Source: Rhizobium rosettiformans W3
Lineage (GTDB): Bacteria > Pseudomonadota > Alphaproteobacteria > Rhizobiales > Rhizobiaceae
DNA length: 64,000 nt
Direction: 5' to 3'
NCBI RefSeq assembly: GCF_004912135.1
Contig: NZ_STGU01000003.1
Location: forward strand, 310,001-374,000
Each line of letters starts with the position of its first letter. Within the stretch, counting starts at the first letter, position 1. Below the pieces are notes generated by a model. It saw only the letters and a list, made by a program, of their open reading frames with translations, was not told the DNA's origin and made no database searches. This document shows positions 42,355-51,850 of this stretch, one piece after another. A program made the position numbers and the translations under genes.

Positions 42355-42834
42355 ATGAATATCCGTGTTGCCGTTTCGAATGAAGCGGCGCGTATCTCCG
42401 ACATCATCGCTGACTGTCGGCATCTGGAAGGCCCGATGCTGCCGATCCTGCACAGGATCCAGGACGAGTTCGGCTATATCCCCGAACCGGCCAAGCAGAT
42501 CATCGCCGACGCCCTCAATCTGTCTCGCGCCGAGGTTCACGGGGTCATCACCTTCTATCATGATTTCCGCGCCCGCCCCTCTGGCCGCCATGTGCTGAAG
42601 CTCTGTCGGGCCGAGGCTTGCCAGTCGATGGGTGGCGAGCCTCTTGCGGACAAGATCAAGTCGCTGCTCGGCGTGGACTGGCACGGAACAACCGCCGACG
42701 GCGCCGTGACGCTGGAGCCTGTCTTCTGTCTCGGGCTCTGCGCGCAGGCGCCGGCCGCCATGCTCGACGGACATCTCCATGCCCGACTGGATGAGAACTG
42801 TCTTGATGATCTGATGGCGGAGGTGCGGGCATGA
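42355..42834 (+). CDS. fdsG: NAD-dependent formate dehydrogenase gamma subunit
   Basis: A 159-residue NuoE-like 2Fe-2S protein of the soluble molybdenum formate dehydrogenase. Cluster cysteines lie in LCRAEACQSMG and FCLGLCAQAPA. It carries electrons between the FdsB flavin and FdsA clusters. First gene of fdsGBA; GGGAGGA precedes the ATG. Its stop overlaps the fdsB start by 4 bp (ATGA). Confidence 0.95.
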   Translation: MNIRVAVSNEAARISDIIADCRHLEGPMLPILHRIQDEFGYIPEPAKQIIADALNLSRAEVHGVITFYHDFRARPSGRHVLKLCRAEACQSMGGEPLADKIKSLLGVDWHGTTADGAVTLEPVFCLGLCAQAPAAMLDGHLHARLDENCLDDLMAEVRA

Positions 42835-44387
42835 GTATCACCGTCTTCGTCCCCCGCGACGCTGCAGCGCTTGCCGTCGGTGCCGACAAGGTGGCTGCTG
42901 CCATCGAACGCGAAGCCGCACAGCGCGGTCAGGATGTGCGCATCGTCCGCAATGGCTCGCGCGGCATGCTCTGGCTGGAAGTGCTTGTCGAAGTCCGCAC
43001 CGAGCACGGCCGCATGGCCTATGGCCCGGTCAAGCCTTCGGACGTCGCTTCGCTTTTCGATGCCGGCTTTCTGACCGGTGGAGAGCATGCCCTCGGCCAT
43101 GGCCTGACCAAGGAAATCCCCTTCCTCAAGGGGCAGACGCGTCTCACCTTCGCCCGTTGCGGCGTGACCGATCCACTGTCGCTCGACGACTATCGCCACT
43201 ATCAGGGCCTCAAGGGCCTTGCCAATGCCATTGCGATGGCGCCGGCCGACATCGTCAAACAGGTGACCGACAGCGGCCTGCGCGGCCGCGGCGGCGCAGG
43301 CTTCCCGACGGGCATCAAGTGGAAGACAGTGGCCGACGCCAAGGCCGACCAGAAGTATATCGTCTGCAATGCCGACGAGGGTGACAGCGGTACCTTTGCC
43401 GACCGCATGATCATGGAAGGCGACCCCTTCGTCCTGATCGAAGGCATGGCGATTGCCGGCATCGCGGTCGGCGCGACCAAGGGCTATGTCTATACCCGCT
43501 CCGAATATCCGCATGCGATTGCCGTCATGGAAGAGGCGATCGCGATTGCCAGGGCTGCGGGTATCCTCGGCGCATCCGTCATGGGTTCGCCTTACGCCTT
43601 CGACATGGAAGTGCGCATGGGCGCCGGCGCCTATGTTTGCGGCGAGGAAACCTCGCTTCTGAACAGTCTTGAAGGCAAGCGTGGCATCGTGCGCGCCAAG
43701 CCGCCGTTGCCTGCCCTTCAGGGCCTGTTCGGCAAGCCGACCGTCGTCAACAACGTCATGTCGCTCGCCTCGATCCCCGTCATCATGGACCGCGGCGCGC
43801 AGTTCTACCGCGACTTCGGCGTCGGCCGGTCGCACGGCACGATCCCGATCCAGCTCGCCGGCAACCTCAAGCATGGCGGCCTTTATGAAACGGCCTTCGG
43901 TCTGCCGCTCGGCCAGCTGATCAACGAGATCGGCGGCGGTACGATCTCCGGACGCCCGGTCAAGGCCGTCCAGGTCGGTGGCCCGCTCGGCGCCTATTTC
44001 CCGCCGTCGCTGTTCGACACGATCTTCGATTACGAGGCCTTCACGGCCGCCGGTGGTCTGATCGGTCATGCCGGCGTGGTGGTCTTCGACGACACGGCCG
44101 ACATGCTGAAGCAGGCGCGCTTTGCCATGGAGTTCTGCGCCGTCGAAAGCTGCGGCAAGTGTACGCCCTGCCGCATCGGTTCCACCCGCGGCGTCGAAAC
44201 GGTCGACAAGATCGCCCAGGGCATCGAGCCGGAAAAGAACAAGGTGCTGCTGGAGGATCTCTGCAACACCATGAAGTTCGGTTCGCTCTGTGCGCTTGGC
44301 GGGTTCACGCCCTATCCGGTCATGAGCGCACTCACTCACTTCCCGCAGGATTTTGCACCGACTCCGGTGCGGGAGGCGGCGGAATGA
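42831..44387 (+). CDS. fdsB: NAD-dependent formate dehydrogenase beta subunit
   Basis: A 518-residue NuoF-like subunit that binds FMN and NAD. An N-terminal thioredoxin-like region (1-110) lacks obvious cluster cysteines; the FMN/NAD domain has GRGGAGFPTGIKWKTV and YIVCNADEGDSGTFADR; the 4Fe-4S site is ESCGKCTPCRIGSTRG plus a later Cys in LCNTMKFGSLCALGG. It reduces NAD with electrons from formate. Coupled to fdsG; separated from fdsA by an inverted-repeat element. Confidence 0.96.
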   Translation: MSITVFVPRDAAALAVGADKVAAAIEREAAQRGQDVRIVRNGSRGMLWLEVLVEVRTEHGRMAYGPVKPSDVASLFDAGFLTGGEHALGHGLTKEIPFLKGQTRLTFARCGVTDPLSLDDYRHYQGLKGLANAIAMAPADIVKQVTDSGLRGRGGAGFPTGIKWKTVADAKADQKYIVCNADEGDSGTFADRMIMEGDPFVLIEGMAIAGIAVGATKGYVYTRSEYPHAIAVMEEAIAIARAAGILGASVMGSPYAFDMEVRMGAGAYVCGEETSLLNSLEGKRGIVRAKPPLPALQGLFGKPTVVNNVMSLASIPVIMDRGAQFYRDFGVGRSHGTIPIQLAGNLKHGGLYETAFGLPLGQLINEIGGGTISGRPVKAVQVGGPLGAYFPPSLFDTIFDYEAFTAAGGLIGHAGVVVFDDTADMLKQARFAMEFCAVESCGKCTPCRIGSTRGVETVDKIAQGIEPEKNKVLLEDLCNTMKFGSLCALGGFTPYPVMSALTHFPQDFAPTPVREAAE

Positions 44388-44402
44388 GGGCCCATTCTCT
44401 CT

Positions 44403-44521
44403 CGTCATCCTCGGGCTCGTCCCGAGGATCTACAGATTTTGCCATGCGAGGGGCGTTCATTGCTGAACCGGCTCTCGAAGTTCAGATGCAGCAGATCCTC
44501 GGGACGAGCCCGAGGATGACG
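44403..44521. repeat. 29-bp perfect inverted repeat (RIME-like element) between fdsB and fdsA
   Basis: Left arm 44403-44431 and right arm 44493-44521 are exact reverse complements around a 61-bp spacer. Each arm also folds alone: ATCCTCGGG pairs with CCCGAGGAT. The TCCTCGGGCTCGTCCCGAGG core resembles dispersed intergenic palindromes of Rhizobium, Sinorhizobium and Brucella (RIME family). It fills most of the 151-bp fdsB-fdsA gap and ends 18 bp before the fdsA start, leaving the fdsA ribosome-binding site (AAAGG, 44526-44530) just outside. Confidence 0.85.
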
Positions 44522-44538
44522 GCGGAAAGGTAAGCGTT

Positions 44539-47421
44539 ATGCCCCTCGTTCCTGAAATCGACTTTGGCACCCCGGCGTCCCGCTCGGAAAAACTGGTGAC
44601 GCTGACCATTGATGGCCGCGAGATCACTGTCCCGGAAGGCACCTCGATCATGCGTGCCTCCATGGAGGCCGGTATCCAGGTTCCGAAACTCTGCGCAACC
44701 GATATGGTCGATGCCTTCGGCTCCTGCCGTCTCTGTCTGATCGAGGTCGAGGGCCGCAACGGCACCCCGGCCTCCTGCACGACGCCGGTTGCCCCCGGCA
44801 TCGTCGTCCACACGCAGACGGAGCGCCTGAAGGCGATCCGCAAGGGCGTGATGGAGCTCTACATCTCCGACCATCCGCTCGACTGTCTCACCTGTGCCGC
44901 CAATGGCGACTGCGAACTGCAGGATATGGCGGGTGCCGTGGGCCTGCGCGACGTGCGCTACGGCTACGAAGGCGAGAACCACGTCAAGGCGCGTTCGGCC
45001 GAAGGCGGGATCAATGCCCAGTGGATGCCGAAGGACGAGAGCAATCCCTATTTTACCTATGATCCTTCCAAGTGCATTGTCTGCTCGCGCTGTGTGCGTG
45101 CCTGTGAGGAAGTGCAGGGCACGTTCGCGCTGACCATCGAAGGCCGCGGTTTCGACAGCCGTGTGTCGCCCGGAGCACACGAAGCCTTCCTCTCGTCGGA
45201 ATGCGTCTCCTGCGGCGCCTGCGTGCAGGCCTGCCCGACGGCGACGCTGACAGAAAAATCGGTGATCGAGATCGGCCAGCCGGAGCATTCGGCAGTGACG
45301 ACCTGCGCCTATTGCGGCGTCGGCTGCTCGTTCAAGGCGGAAATGCGCGGCGAGGAACTCGTGCGCATGGTGCCCTGGAAGGACGGTCAGGCGAACCGAG
45401 GCCATTCCTGCGTCAAGGGCCGTTTCGCCTATGGCTATGCGAGCCACAAGGACCGCATCCTGAACCCGATGATCCGTGAAAAGATCACCGATCCCTGGCG
45501 CGAAGTGACCTGGGAAGAGGCCTATGCCCATGTCGCCTCGGAGTTCAAGCGCATCCAGTACCAGTATGGCCGCGAATCGATCGGTGGCATCACCTCGTCG
45601 CGCTGCACCAACGAGGAGACCTTCCTCGTCCAGAAGCTGATCCGCGCCGGCTTCGGCAACAACAATGTCGATACCTGTGCCCGTGTCTGCCATTCGCCGA
45701 CCGGTTACGGCCTCGGCCAGGCCTTCGGCACCTCTGCCGGCACGCAGAATTTCGACTCGGTCGAGCATTCCGACGTGGTGCTGGTGATCGGTGCCAACCC
45801 GACCGATGGCCATCCGGTCTTTGGGTCTCGCCTGAAGAAGCGGCTGCGCCAGGGCGCCAAGCTCATCGTCATCGATCCGCGCCGGATCGATCTCGTACGC
45901 ACGCCGCATGTCGAAGCCTCCTATCACCTGCCGCTGAAGCCCGGTACCAACGTCGCCGTTCTCACCGCACTGGCGCATGTCATCGTGACGGAAGGCCTCT
46001 TCGCCGAAGCCTTCATCCGCGAGCGCTGCGACTGGTCCGAGTTCGAGGATTGGGCCGCCTTCGTCGCCGAGCCCCAGCATTCGCCCGAGGAAACCGAGAA
46101 GTTCACCGGCGTTCCGGCCGAGGAACTGCGCGGTGCCGCCCGTCTCTTCGCGACCGGCGGCAATGGCGCGATCTATTACGGCCTCGGTGTCACCGAACAC
46201 AGCCAGGGTTCGACCACGGTTATGGCAATCGCGAACCTCGCCATGGCGACCGGCAATATCGGTCGTCCGGGTGTCGGCGTGAACCCGCTGCGTGGCCAGA
46301 ACAATGTCCAGGGCTCCTGCGACATGGGGTCTTTCCCGCACGAGCTGCCGGGCTACCGTCACGTCTCCGACGATGCGACCCGCGAAACCTTCGAAAAGCT
46401 GTGGGGCGTCACGCTCAACAACGAACCGGGTCTGCGCATCCCCAACATGCTGGATGCGGCCGTCGAGGGCACCTTCAAGGGCATCTACATCCAGGGCGAG
46501 GACATCCTGCAGTCCGACCCGGATACGAAGCATGTCTCGGCCGGCCTCGCCGCAATGGAATGCGTCGTGGTGCACGACCTATTCCTCAACGAAACGGCCA
46601 ACTACGCCCATGTCTTCCTGCCGGGTTCGACCTTCCTGGAGAAGGACGGCACCTTCACCAATGCCGAGCGCCGCATCAACCGCGTGCGCAAGGTGATGTC
46701 GCCGAAGAACGGCTATGCCGACTGGGAAGTGACGCAGAAGCTGGCTCAGGCCATGGGTCTCGCGTGGAACTACGCGCATCCCTCGCAGATCATGGACGAG
46801 ATCGCCGCGACGACCCCGAGCTTTGCCGGCGTCTCCTACGACTATCTGGAAAAGATGGGCTCGGTGCAGTGGCCCTGCAACGAGAAGTTCCCGGTGGGCT
46901 CGCCGATCATGCATGTCGACGGCTTCGTCCGCGGCAAGGGCAAGTTCATCCGCACGGAATATGTGGCGACCGACGAACGCACCGGACCGCGCTTCCCGCT
47001 GCTCCTCACCACCGGCCGCATTCTCTCGCAATACAATGTCGGTGCGCAGACACGTCGCACGGAAAACGTCGTCTGGCATGAGGAGGATCTTCTCGAGATC
47101 CATCCGCACGACGCCGAACAGCGTGGCATCAAGGAAGGCGACTGGATCAAGCTTGCGAGCCGCTCCGGAGATACGACACTGCGTGCCCGGATCACCGATC
47201 GCGTGGCGCCGGGCGTGGTCTACACCACCTTCCACCACCCCAATACGCAGGCTAACGTCATCACCACCGATTTCTCGGACTGGGCGACCAACTGTCCGGA
47301 ATACAAGGTGACCGCCGTTCAGGTCTCGCCGTCGAACGGCCCAACAGAATGGCAGGAAGAGTACGAAGAACTCGGCCGCCGCTCACGTCGGATCGCCGGC
47401 AAGCTGGAAGCGGCGGAGTGA
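44539..47421 (+). CDS. fdsA: NAD-dependent formate dehydrogenase alpha (molybdenum) subunit
   Basis: A 960-residue catalytic subunit. N-terminal NuoG-like 2Fe-2S domain (SCRLCLIEV), extra 4Fe-4S sites (CLTCAANGDCELQ, CIVCSRCVRACEE, CVSCGACVQACP), then CAYCGVGCSF at the start of the molybdopterin domain. The Mo ligand is Cys384 in CARVCHSPTG, not selenocysteine. The C-terminal MopB domain ends at about residue 955. It oxidises formate to CO2 in a bis-MGD Mo centre. Length matches Rhodobacter/Cupriavidus FdsA. Confidence 0.97.
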   Translation: MPLVPEIDFGTPASRSEKLVTLTIDGREITVPEGTSIMRASMEAGIQVPKLCATDMVDAFGSCRLCLIEVEGRNGTPASCTTPVAPGIVVHTQTERLKAIRKGVMELYISDHPLDCLTCAANGDCELQDMAGAVGLRDVRYGYEGENHVKARSAEGGINAQWMPKDESNPYFTYDPSKCIVCSRCVRACEEVQGTFALTIEGRGFDSRVSPGAHEAFLSSECVSCGACVQACPTATLTEKSVIEIGQPEHSAVTTCAYCGVGCSFKAEMRGEELVRMVPWKDGQANRGHSCVKGRFAYGYASHKDRILNPMIREKITDPWREVTWEEAYAHVASEFKRIQYQYGRESIGGITSSRCTNEETFLVQKLIRAGFGNNNVDTCARVCHSPTGYGLGQAFGTSAGTQNFDSVEHSDVVLVIGANPTDGHPVFGSRLKKRLRQGAKLIVIDPRRIDLVRTPHVEASYHLPLKPGTNVAVLTALAHVIVTEGLFAEAFIRERCDWSEFEDWAAFVAEPQHSPEETEKFTGVPAEELRGAARLFATGGNGAIYYGLGVTEHSQGSTTVMAIANLAMATGNIGRPGVGVNPLRGQNNVQGSCDMGSFPHELPGYRHVSDDATRETFEKLWGVTLNNEPGLRIPNMLDAAVEGTFKGIYIQGEDILQSDPDTKHVSAGLAAMECVVVHDLFLNETANYAHVFLPGSTFLEKDGTFTNAERRINRVRKVMSPKNGYADWEVTQKLAQAMGLAWNYAHPSQIMDEIAATTPSFAGVSYDYLEKMGSVQWPCNEKFPVGSPIMHVDGFVRGKGKFIRTEYVATDERTGPRFPLLLTTGRILSQYNVGAQTRRTENVVWHEEDLLEIHPHDAEQRGIKEGDWIKLASRSGDTTLRARITDRVAPGVVYTTFHHPNTQANVITTDFSDWATNCPEYKVTAVQVSPSNGPTEWQEEYEELGRRSRRIAGKLEAAE

Positions 47422-47455
47422 GCCAGGTGAGCTGGCAAGGGCAAAGGGGAGAAAC

Positions 47456-48283
47456 ATGGACATGATCGGTGTCTCCCGCGCCTTTGCTGTCGAACAGGTT
47501 CGCTCCGGCGTCACCACTCCTGCCACGCGGATCGTGCCGGAGGAGGTGCCGATTGCCTTCTCCTATGGCGGCACGACCCATGCCGTCATGATGGCAACGC
47601 CGGCCGATCTCGAAGACTTCGCCGTCGGCTTCTCTCTTGCCGAGGGGATCATCGAAAGGGCGGAGCAGGTCGTGTCGATCGAGGCCATCGAAGCGGGCCC
47701 GGGCATCGATCTGCAGATCACGCTCGAAGACAATACGGCGGATGCGCTCGTTGCCCGCCGGCGTCGGATGGCAGGGCCGGTCGGCTGCGGGCTTTGCGGC
47801 ATCGAGTCGATCGAGCAGGCGGCGCGTCCGGTGCCGGTGGTTCCCCGAAGCGAGGTTCGCTTTCGGGAAGGCGATATCATCGAGGCGATGCAGGCGCTCG
47901 GAGCAGGGCAGGTGCTCAACCGCGAAACGCGTGCGGTGCATGGAGCCGGGTTCTTTTTGCCCGGCGAGGGTCTGCTGGCGCTGCGCGAAGATGTGGGGCG
48001 CCACAATGCGCTCGACAAACTGGTGGGCGCCGTCTGCCGCGCCGGCTGGAAACGGTCTCGCGGCATGGTCGTCGTCACCAGCCGCCTGTCCGTCGAAATG
48101 GTGCAGAAGGCTGCCATTCTCGGCAGTCCGCTGCTGGCGGCCATCTCGGCGCCGACGGCACTTGCCATCCGCACGGCGGAAGAGGCAGGCCTGACGCTGG
48201 TCGGCATCGCCAGAGGCAATGATTTTGAAGTTTTTACGCGGTCAGACCGGATTAATGGGGGAGAACGAAGCCATGTCGCATAG
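47456..48283 (+). CDS. fdhD: Formate dehydrogenase accessory sulfurtransferase FdhD (FdsC)
   Basis: A 275-residue FdhD-family protein that transfers sulfur from IscS to the bis-MGD cofactor and inserts it into FdsA. The essential CxxC is in VGCGLCGIESIEQA; TRAVHGAGFF and REDVGRHNALDKLVGA are family signatures. It follows fdsA by 34 nt (AAGGGGAGAAAC before the ATG), and its end overlaps fdsD by 11 bp. In fds operons this gene is often called fdsC. Confidence 0.95.
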   Translation: MDMIGVSRAFAVEQVRSGVTTPATRIVPEEVPIAFSYGGTTHAVMMATPADLEDFAVGFSLAEGIIERAEQVVSIEAIEAGPGIDLQITLEDNTADALVARRRRMAGPVGCGLCGIESIEQAARPVPVVPRSEVRFREGDIIEAMQALGAGQVLNRETRAVHGAGFFLPGEGLLALREDVGRHNALDKLVGAVCRAGWKRSRGMVVVTSRLSVEMVQKAAILGSPLLAAISAPTALAIRTAEEAGLTLVGIARGNDFEVFTRSDRINGGERSHVA

Positions 48284-48617
48284 CCACACCGACGAGAAAC
48301 TGGTGCGGATGGCCAACCAGATCGCCACCTTCTTCCTGTCGCAGCCAGCGGCGATCCGTGCGGAAGGGGTTGCAACCCATATCAACAAGTTCTGGGAGCC
48401 GCGCATGCGCCGTCGGTTCTTCGAGCTGCTCGGTGATGCCGAAGCCGGTTTTCTGCCACTGGTGATCGAGGCCTCCGCCCTGATCAAGCGGCCGGGAGAG
48501 CCGGACAGCAGCGCCGTCGGCGTTGGTGCCGGCGACGCGGCCATCAGCCCGCATGGCAAGGGGACTGCCGCGGGAGAATCTCTTTCGGAACCCAGTGTTC
48601 CGGAGCAGACAGCCTGA
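48273..48617 (+). CDS. fdsD: Formate dehydrogenase delta subunit
   Basis: A 114-residue FdsD. The conserved core is KLVRMANQIATFF, then FWEPRMRRRFFELL; the last ~40 residues are low-complexity and variable. FdsD binds the FDH complex and assists cofactor delivery or stability. The ATG at 48273 follows GGGGAG by 10 nt and overlaps the fdhD end by 11 bp; earlier in-frame starts (48219, 48255) would add non-conserved residues. Confidence 0.92.
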   Translation: MSHSHTDEKLVRMANQIATFFLSQPAAIRAEGVATHINKFWEPRMRRRFFELLGDAEAGFLPLVIEASALIKRPGEPDSSAVGVGAGDAAISPHGKGTAAGESLSEPSVPEQTA

Positions 48618-48680
48618 ATCTCAGTTCATCCGAGCCGGGAATTTTTCAATAGCGGTTTATTTAAAGTGGAGGGAAACGTA

Positions 48681-50333
48681 ATGGCAGTCACTGATGTTAG
48701 CGCTGGCAGCCCGGCGGGAGTCGGGCCGTTGGACAAAGAAAGAATTATCGCAAAACCTGGCTTCAATCGCTGGCTCGTGCCTCCGGCCGCCCTTGCCATC
48801 CATCTGTGCATCGGCATGGCCTACGGCTTCAGCGTGTTCTGGCTGCCGCTCAGCCGGGCGATCCCCAATCCAGATCCGAGCTGCTCTGAGCTGACGCTGA
48901 TCGGCGCCCTGTTCACCACCGCCTGCAACTGGCGCGTCGCGGATCTCGGCTGGATCTATACCCTCTTCTTCGTCTTCCTCGGCTGCTCGGCCGCCATCTG
49001 GGGCGGCTGGCTCGAGCGTGTCGGCCCGCGCAAGGCTGCCTTCGTCTCGGCCTGCTGCTGGTGCGGCGGTATCCTGATTGCCGCGCTCGGCGTCATGACT
49101 CACCAGCTCTGGCTCATGTGGGTCGGTGCCGGCGTCATCGGTGGCATCGGTCTCGGCCTCGGCTACATCTCCCCGGTCTCCACGCTGATCAAGTGGTTCC
49201 CGGACCGCCGCGGCATGGCAACCGGCATGGCCATCATGGGCTTTGGCGGTGGTGCGATGATCGGTGCGCCGCTCGCCAACCTGCTTATGGCGTACTTCAA
49301 GACCGATGTGTCGGTCGGCGTCTGGCAGACCTTCGTCGTCATGGCGATCATATACTTCATCTTCATGATGGGCGGTGCTTTCGGCTACCGCATTCCGCCG
49401 GCCGGCTGGCGTCCGGAGGGCTGGACCCCGGCTGCGACCAAGAGCACGATGATCACCCATCGTCACGTGCATCTGCGCGACGCCCACAAGACCCCGCAGT
49501 TCTGGCTCATCTGGGCCGTGCTCTGCCTCAACGTCTCGGCCGGTATCGGCGTTATCGGCATGGCCTCCCCGATGCTGCAGGAGATCTTCGCCGGCAACCT
49601 CATCGGCGCGCCGGGCGTGGCCTTCGCCGAACTCGATGCCTCTCAGAAGGCCCAGATCGCCGCAATTGCTGCCGGCTTCACCGGCCTGCTTTCGCTGTTC
49701 AACATCGGTGGCCGCTTCTTCTGGGCGTCGATGTCCGACAAGATCGGCCGCAAGAACACCTATTTCGCCTTCTTCATCCTCGGCATCATTCTCTATGCCG
49801 CGGCACCGACGCTGGCTGACATGGGTTCCAAGGCACTCTTCGTGCTCGCCTTCGGCATCATCCTGTCGATGTATGGCGGCGGCTTCGCCACCATTCCGGC
49901 CTATCTCGCCGACATCTTCGGCACGCAGTTCGTCGGCGCCATCCATGGCCGCCTGCTGACGGCCTGGGCAACGGCCGGCATCGTCGGTCCGGTCGTGGTC
50001 AACTACATCCGCGAAGCCCAGATCGCAGCTGGCGTTGCACCGGGTCCGGAGCTCTATACCAGCACCATGTATATCCTGGCCGGCATGCTGGCCCTCGGTC
50101 TGGTGGCGAATGCCTTCGTCAAGCCGCTGTCGGACAAGTGGTTCATGTCGGACGAGGAAGTGGCTTCGCTGCAGGCGAAGACCGCTGCCGCGTCCGCCGG
50201 TCCCACCGGTTCCTTCGGCATCGGCAAGGGTGGTCTCGACACCAAGGCAGCGCTCGCCTGGGCGGTCGTTGGCATCCCGCTTCTGTGGGGCGTCTGGATC
50301 ACGCTGCGCAACAGCCTTGCAATCTTCGGCTGA
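48681..50333 (+). CDS. Oxalate/formate-family MFS transporter
   Basis: A 550-residue MFS transporter with about 12 helices and OFA-type features: WLVPPAALAIHLCIGMAYGFSVFWLPL, quoted here only as WLVPPAALAIHLCIGMAY, then PDRRGMATGMAIMGFGGG and GGRFFWASMSDKIGRKN. The location 63 bp after fdsD implies formate or oxalate uptake for the adjacent FDH; substrate is inferred, and some OFA members carry other monocarboxylates such as lactate, which would fit the LDH gene. The ATG at 48681 follows GGAGGG by 7 nt. Confidence 0.88.
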   Translation: MAVTDVSAGSPAGVGPLDKERIIAKPGFNRWLVPPAALAIHLCIGMAYGFSVFWLPLSRAIPNPDPSCSELTLIGALFTTACNWRVADLGWIYTLFFVFLGCSAAIWGGWLERVGPRKAAFVSACCWCGGILIAALGVMTHQLWLMWVGAGVIGGIGLGLGYISPVSTLIKWFPDRRGMATGMAIMGFGGGAMIGAPLANLLMAYFKTDVSVGVWQTFVVMAIIYFIFMMGGAFGYRIPPAGWRPEGWTPAATKSTMITHRHVHLRDAHKTPQFWLIWAVLCLNVSAGIGVIGMASPMLQEIFAGNLIGAPGVAFAELDASQKAQIAAIAAGFTGLLSLFNIGGRFFWASMSDKIGRKNTYFAFFILGIILYAAAPTLADMGSKALFVLAFGIILSMYGGGFATIPAYLADIFGTQFVGAIHGRLLTAWATAGIVGPVVVNYIREAQIAAGVAPGPELYTSTMYILAGMLALGLVANAFVKPLSDKWFMSDEEVASLQAKTAAASAGPTGSFGIGKGGLDTKAALAWAVVGIPLLWGVWITLRNSLAIFG

Positions 50334-50357
50334 GCAATCAGCGACTTGCGAAACACC

Positions 50358-50390
50358 GAAGAGGCGGCCCTGGGGTCGCCTCTTCTCTTT
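50358..50390 (+). terminator. Intrinsic terminator after the OFA transporter
   Basis: GAAGAGGCG (50358-50366) pairs with CGCCTCTTC (50377-50385) around a 10-nt loop, followed by a pyrimidine-rich TCTTT. It closes the fds-transporter region and faces the convergent asparaginase gene. Confidence 0.7.
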
Positions 50391-50400
50391 GGTGAGCGGG

Positions 50401-51246
50401 CTAGTTCAGCCAGAGATGAATGAGGGCCGCTTCGGGTGTCTCGGTTCCGCCGTTCTCGATCCCGGTGCCCCAGAGGCCCGCTCCGGCCGCGTAAGCGCCG
50501 GGTTCCAATCCTCCCGCCTCACATTGGCTGATGGCCCGCAGCCGTTTGCCGCCCGCAACCGCATCCGCGATCACTTTCAACAACTGGCCGTCGTTCATCG
50601 CCGTGCCGGCGCCGAAGATCCGCAGCACGGCTCCGTCCAGGGTTTCCAGAATCGCCTTGAGCGACGCTGCCGGCAGACCCGGCGAAAGCGTGAGGATGGC
50701 GAGCTTGCGGTCGATGAAGGTCCGGCGCTGCGGCACTCCAAGTGCTGCCTGCGGCTGAGAGCGGAAGGCGTCCCCTTCGTGGCTGTGGTGTTTGACGAGG
50801 CCGGCGGCGGGCAGGAGCTTGCCGGCAAAGGCGAGGAATACACCGGGTCCTTGAGCTGAGGCCGCTCTGATTGCCAGATCGAGATTGCCCTCGGCATCGC
50901 CCTTTTGTCCGAGCGGCAGCATGGAGCCGCAGAGGATCACGCGGCGGTTCTCGCCGGCCAGAGCCTGGGACAAGGCGGCGCCCGTGAAGGCCATCGTGTC
51001 CGTGCCATGGGTGATGATGACGGGTGTTCCGGGATGGCGGCGGATCGTCTCCAGCATCCGGTTCCAGTGGGACGGGCCGACATCGGCGCTATCGAGCAGC
51101 GGATCGAAGACATCGGCAACGAGCTCTGCGCCATCCGGCAGGCGCACGGTGATCGCATCCTCGACGAGTCCCTTGCGGGGTGCAAGTCCATCCGGCGTTT
51201 CGGCCATGCCGATCGTGCCGCCGGTGTGGATCAAGAGCAGTTTCAT
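50401..51246 (-). CDS. L-asparaginase (type I-like)
   Basis: A 281-residue asparaginase/glutaminase-family protein. The nucleophile Thr is in HTGGTIGMAET and the second catalytic triad part is in THGTDTMAFTG. It lacks a signal peptide, so it is cytoplasmic. It is shorter than the usual ~330 residues, mainly in the C-terminal domain, which may be reduced. The start at 51246 has GGGAGG upstream; a longer frame to 51273 is less likely. Hydrolyses asparagine to aspartate and ammonia (by family). Confidence 0.85.
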   Translation of the reverse strand: MKLLLIHTGGTIGMAETPDGLAPRKGLVEDAITVRLPDGAELVADVFDPLLDSADVGPSHWNRMLETIRRHPGTPVIITHGTDTMAFTGAALSQALAGENRRVILCGSMLPLGQKGDAEGNLDLAIRAASAQGPGVFLAFAGKLLPAAGLVKHHSHEGDAFRSQPQAALGVPQRRTFIDRKLAILTLSPGLPAASLKAILETLDGAVLRIFGAGTAMNDGQLLKVIADAVAGGKRLRAISQCEAGGLEPGAYAAGAGLWGTGIENGGTETPEAALIHLWLN

Positions 51247-51373
51247 GATCAAGCCTCCCAGATCGTCAGCCATCTGGTACGGCAGGGCAGGGCGGAGATC
51301 AACGGGGTCTTTGAACGCGAAAAGGGCAGCGCTTGTGAACGCTGCCCTGCCAAAATCTGAGGCGGTCGCCTGA

Positions 51374-51850
51374 TCAGGCGGCCAGATCTTCCAGATCGCT
51401 GCCCTTGAACATCTTGGCGAGGTTCAGGAAGCAGATCATGCCGTTTTCATTGGCGATGATGCCTTCGGAGAAGGTCTTGTCGAAGGAAGCGGAGACTTCC
51501 GGAACCGGCTGCACCTGGCTCGACGGGATGGTCAGGATGTCGGAAACGCGGTCGACCAGCATGCCGATCACCATGTTGTGGACTTCTGCGACGACGATGG
51601 CCGAACGCTCGTTGGCAACCGTGCTTTTCATGCCCAGCTTGTAAGCGAGGTCGATGATCGGAATGACGGAACCGCGCAGGTTCATGACGCCGATGACATC
51701 GGCCGGCGCATGCGGGATCGGCGTCGAGGGTGCCCAGCCGCGGATTTCGCGGATCGTGGTCGTCTTGACGCAGAACTCCTGATCATGAAGCCGGAAGGCG
51801 ATGATCTCGAGGGTCTCGCTGCCGAAGCTGGTGGAGCTGATAGTTACCAT
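51374..51850 (-). CDS. cheW: Chemotaxis adaptor CheW
   Basis: A 158-residue CheW-domain protein. IAFRLHDQEFCVKTTTIREI, quoted in part as IAFRLHDQEFCV, and GVMNLRGSVIPIIDL and GLMVDRVSDIL-type (IGMLVDRVSDIL) motifs are characteristic. It links chemoreceptors to CheA. Its ATG overlaps the stop of the upstream chemoreceptor remnant (TAATG), showing that it was the second gene of an mcp-cheW operon. No cheA, cheY, cheB or cheR is in the window. Confidence 0.95.
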   Translation of the reverse strand: MVTISSTSFGSETLEIIAFRLHDQEFCVKTTTIREIRGWAPSTPIPHAPADVIGVMNLRGSVIPIIDLAYKLGMKSTVANERSAIVVAEVHNMVIGMLVDRVSDILTIPSSQVQPVPEVSASFDKTFSEGIIANENGMICFLNLAKMFKGSDLEDLAA

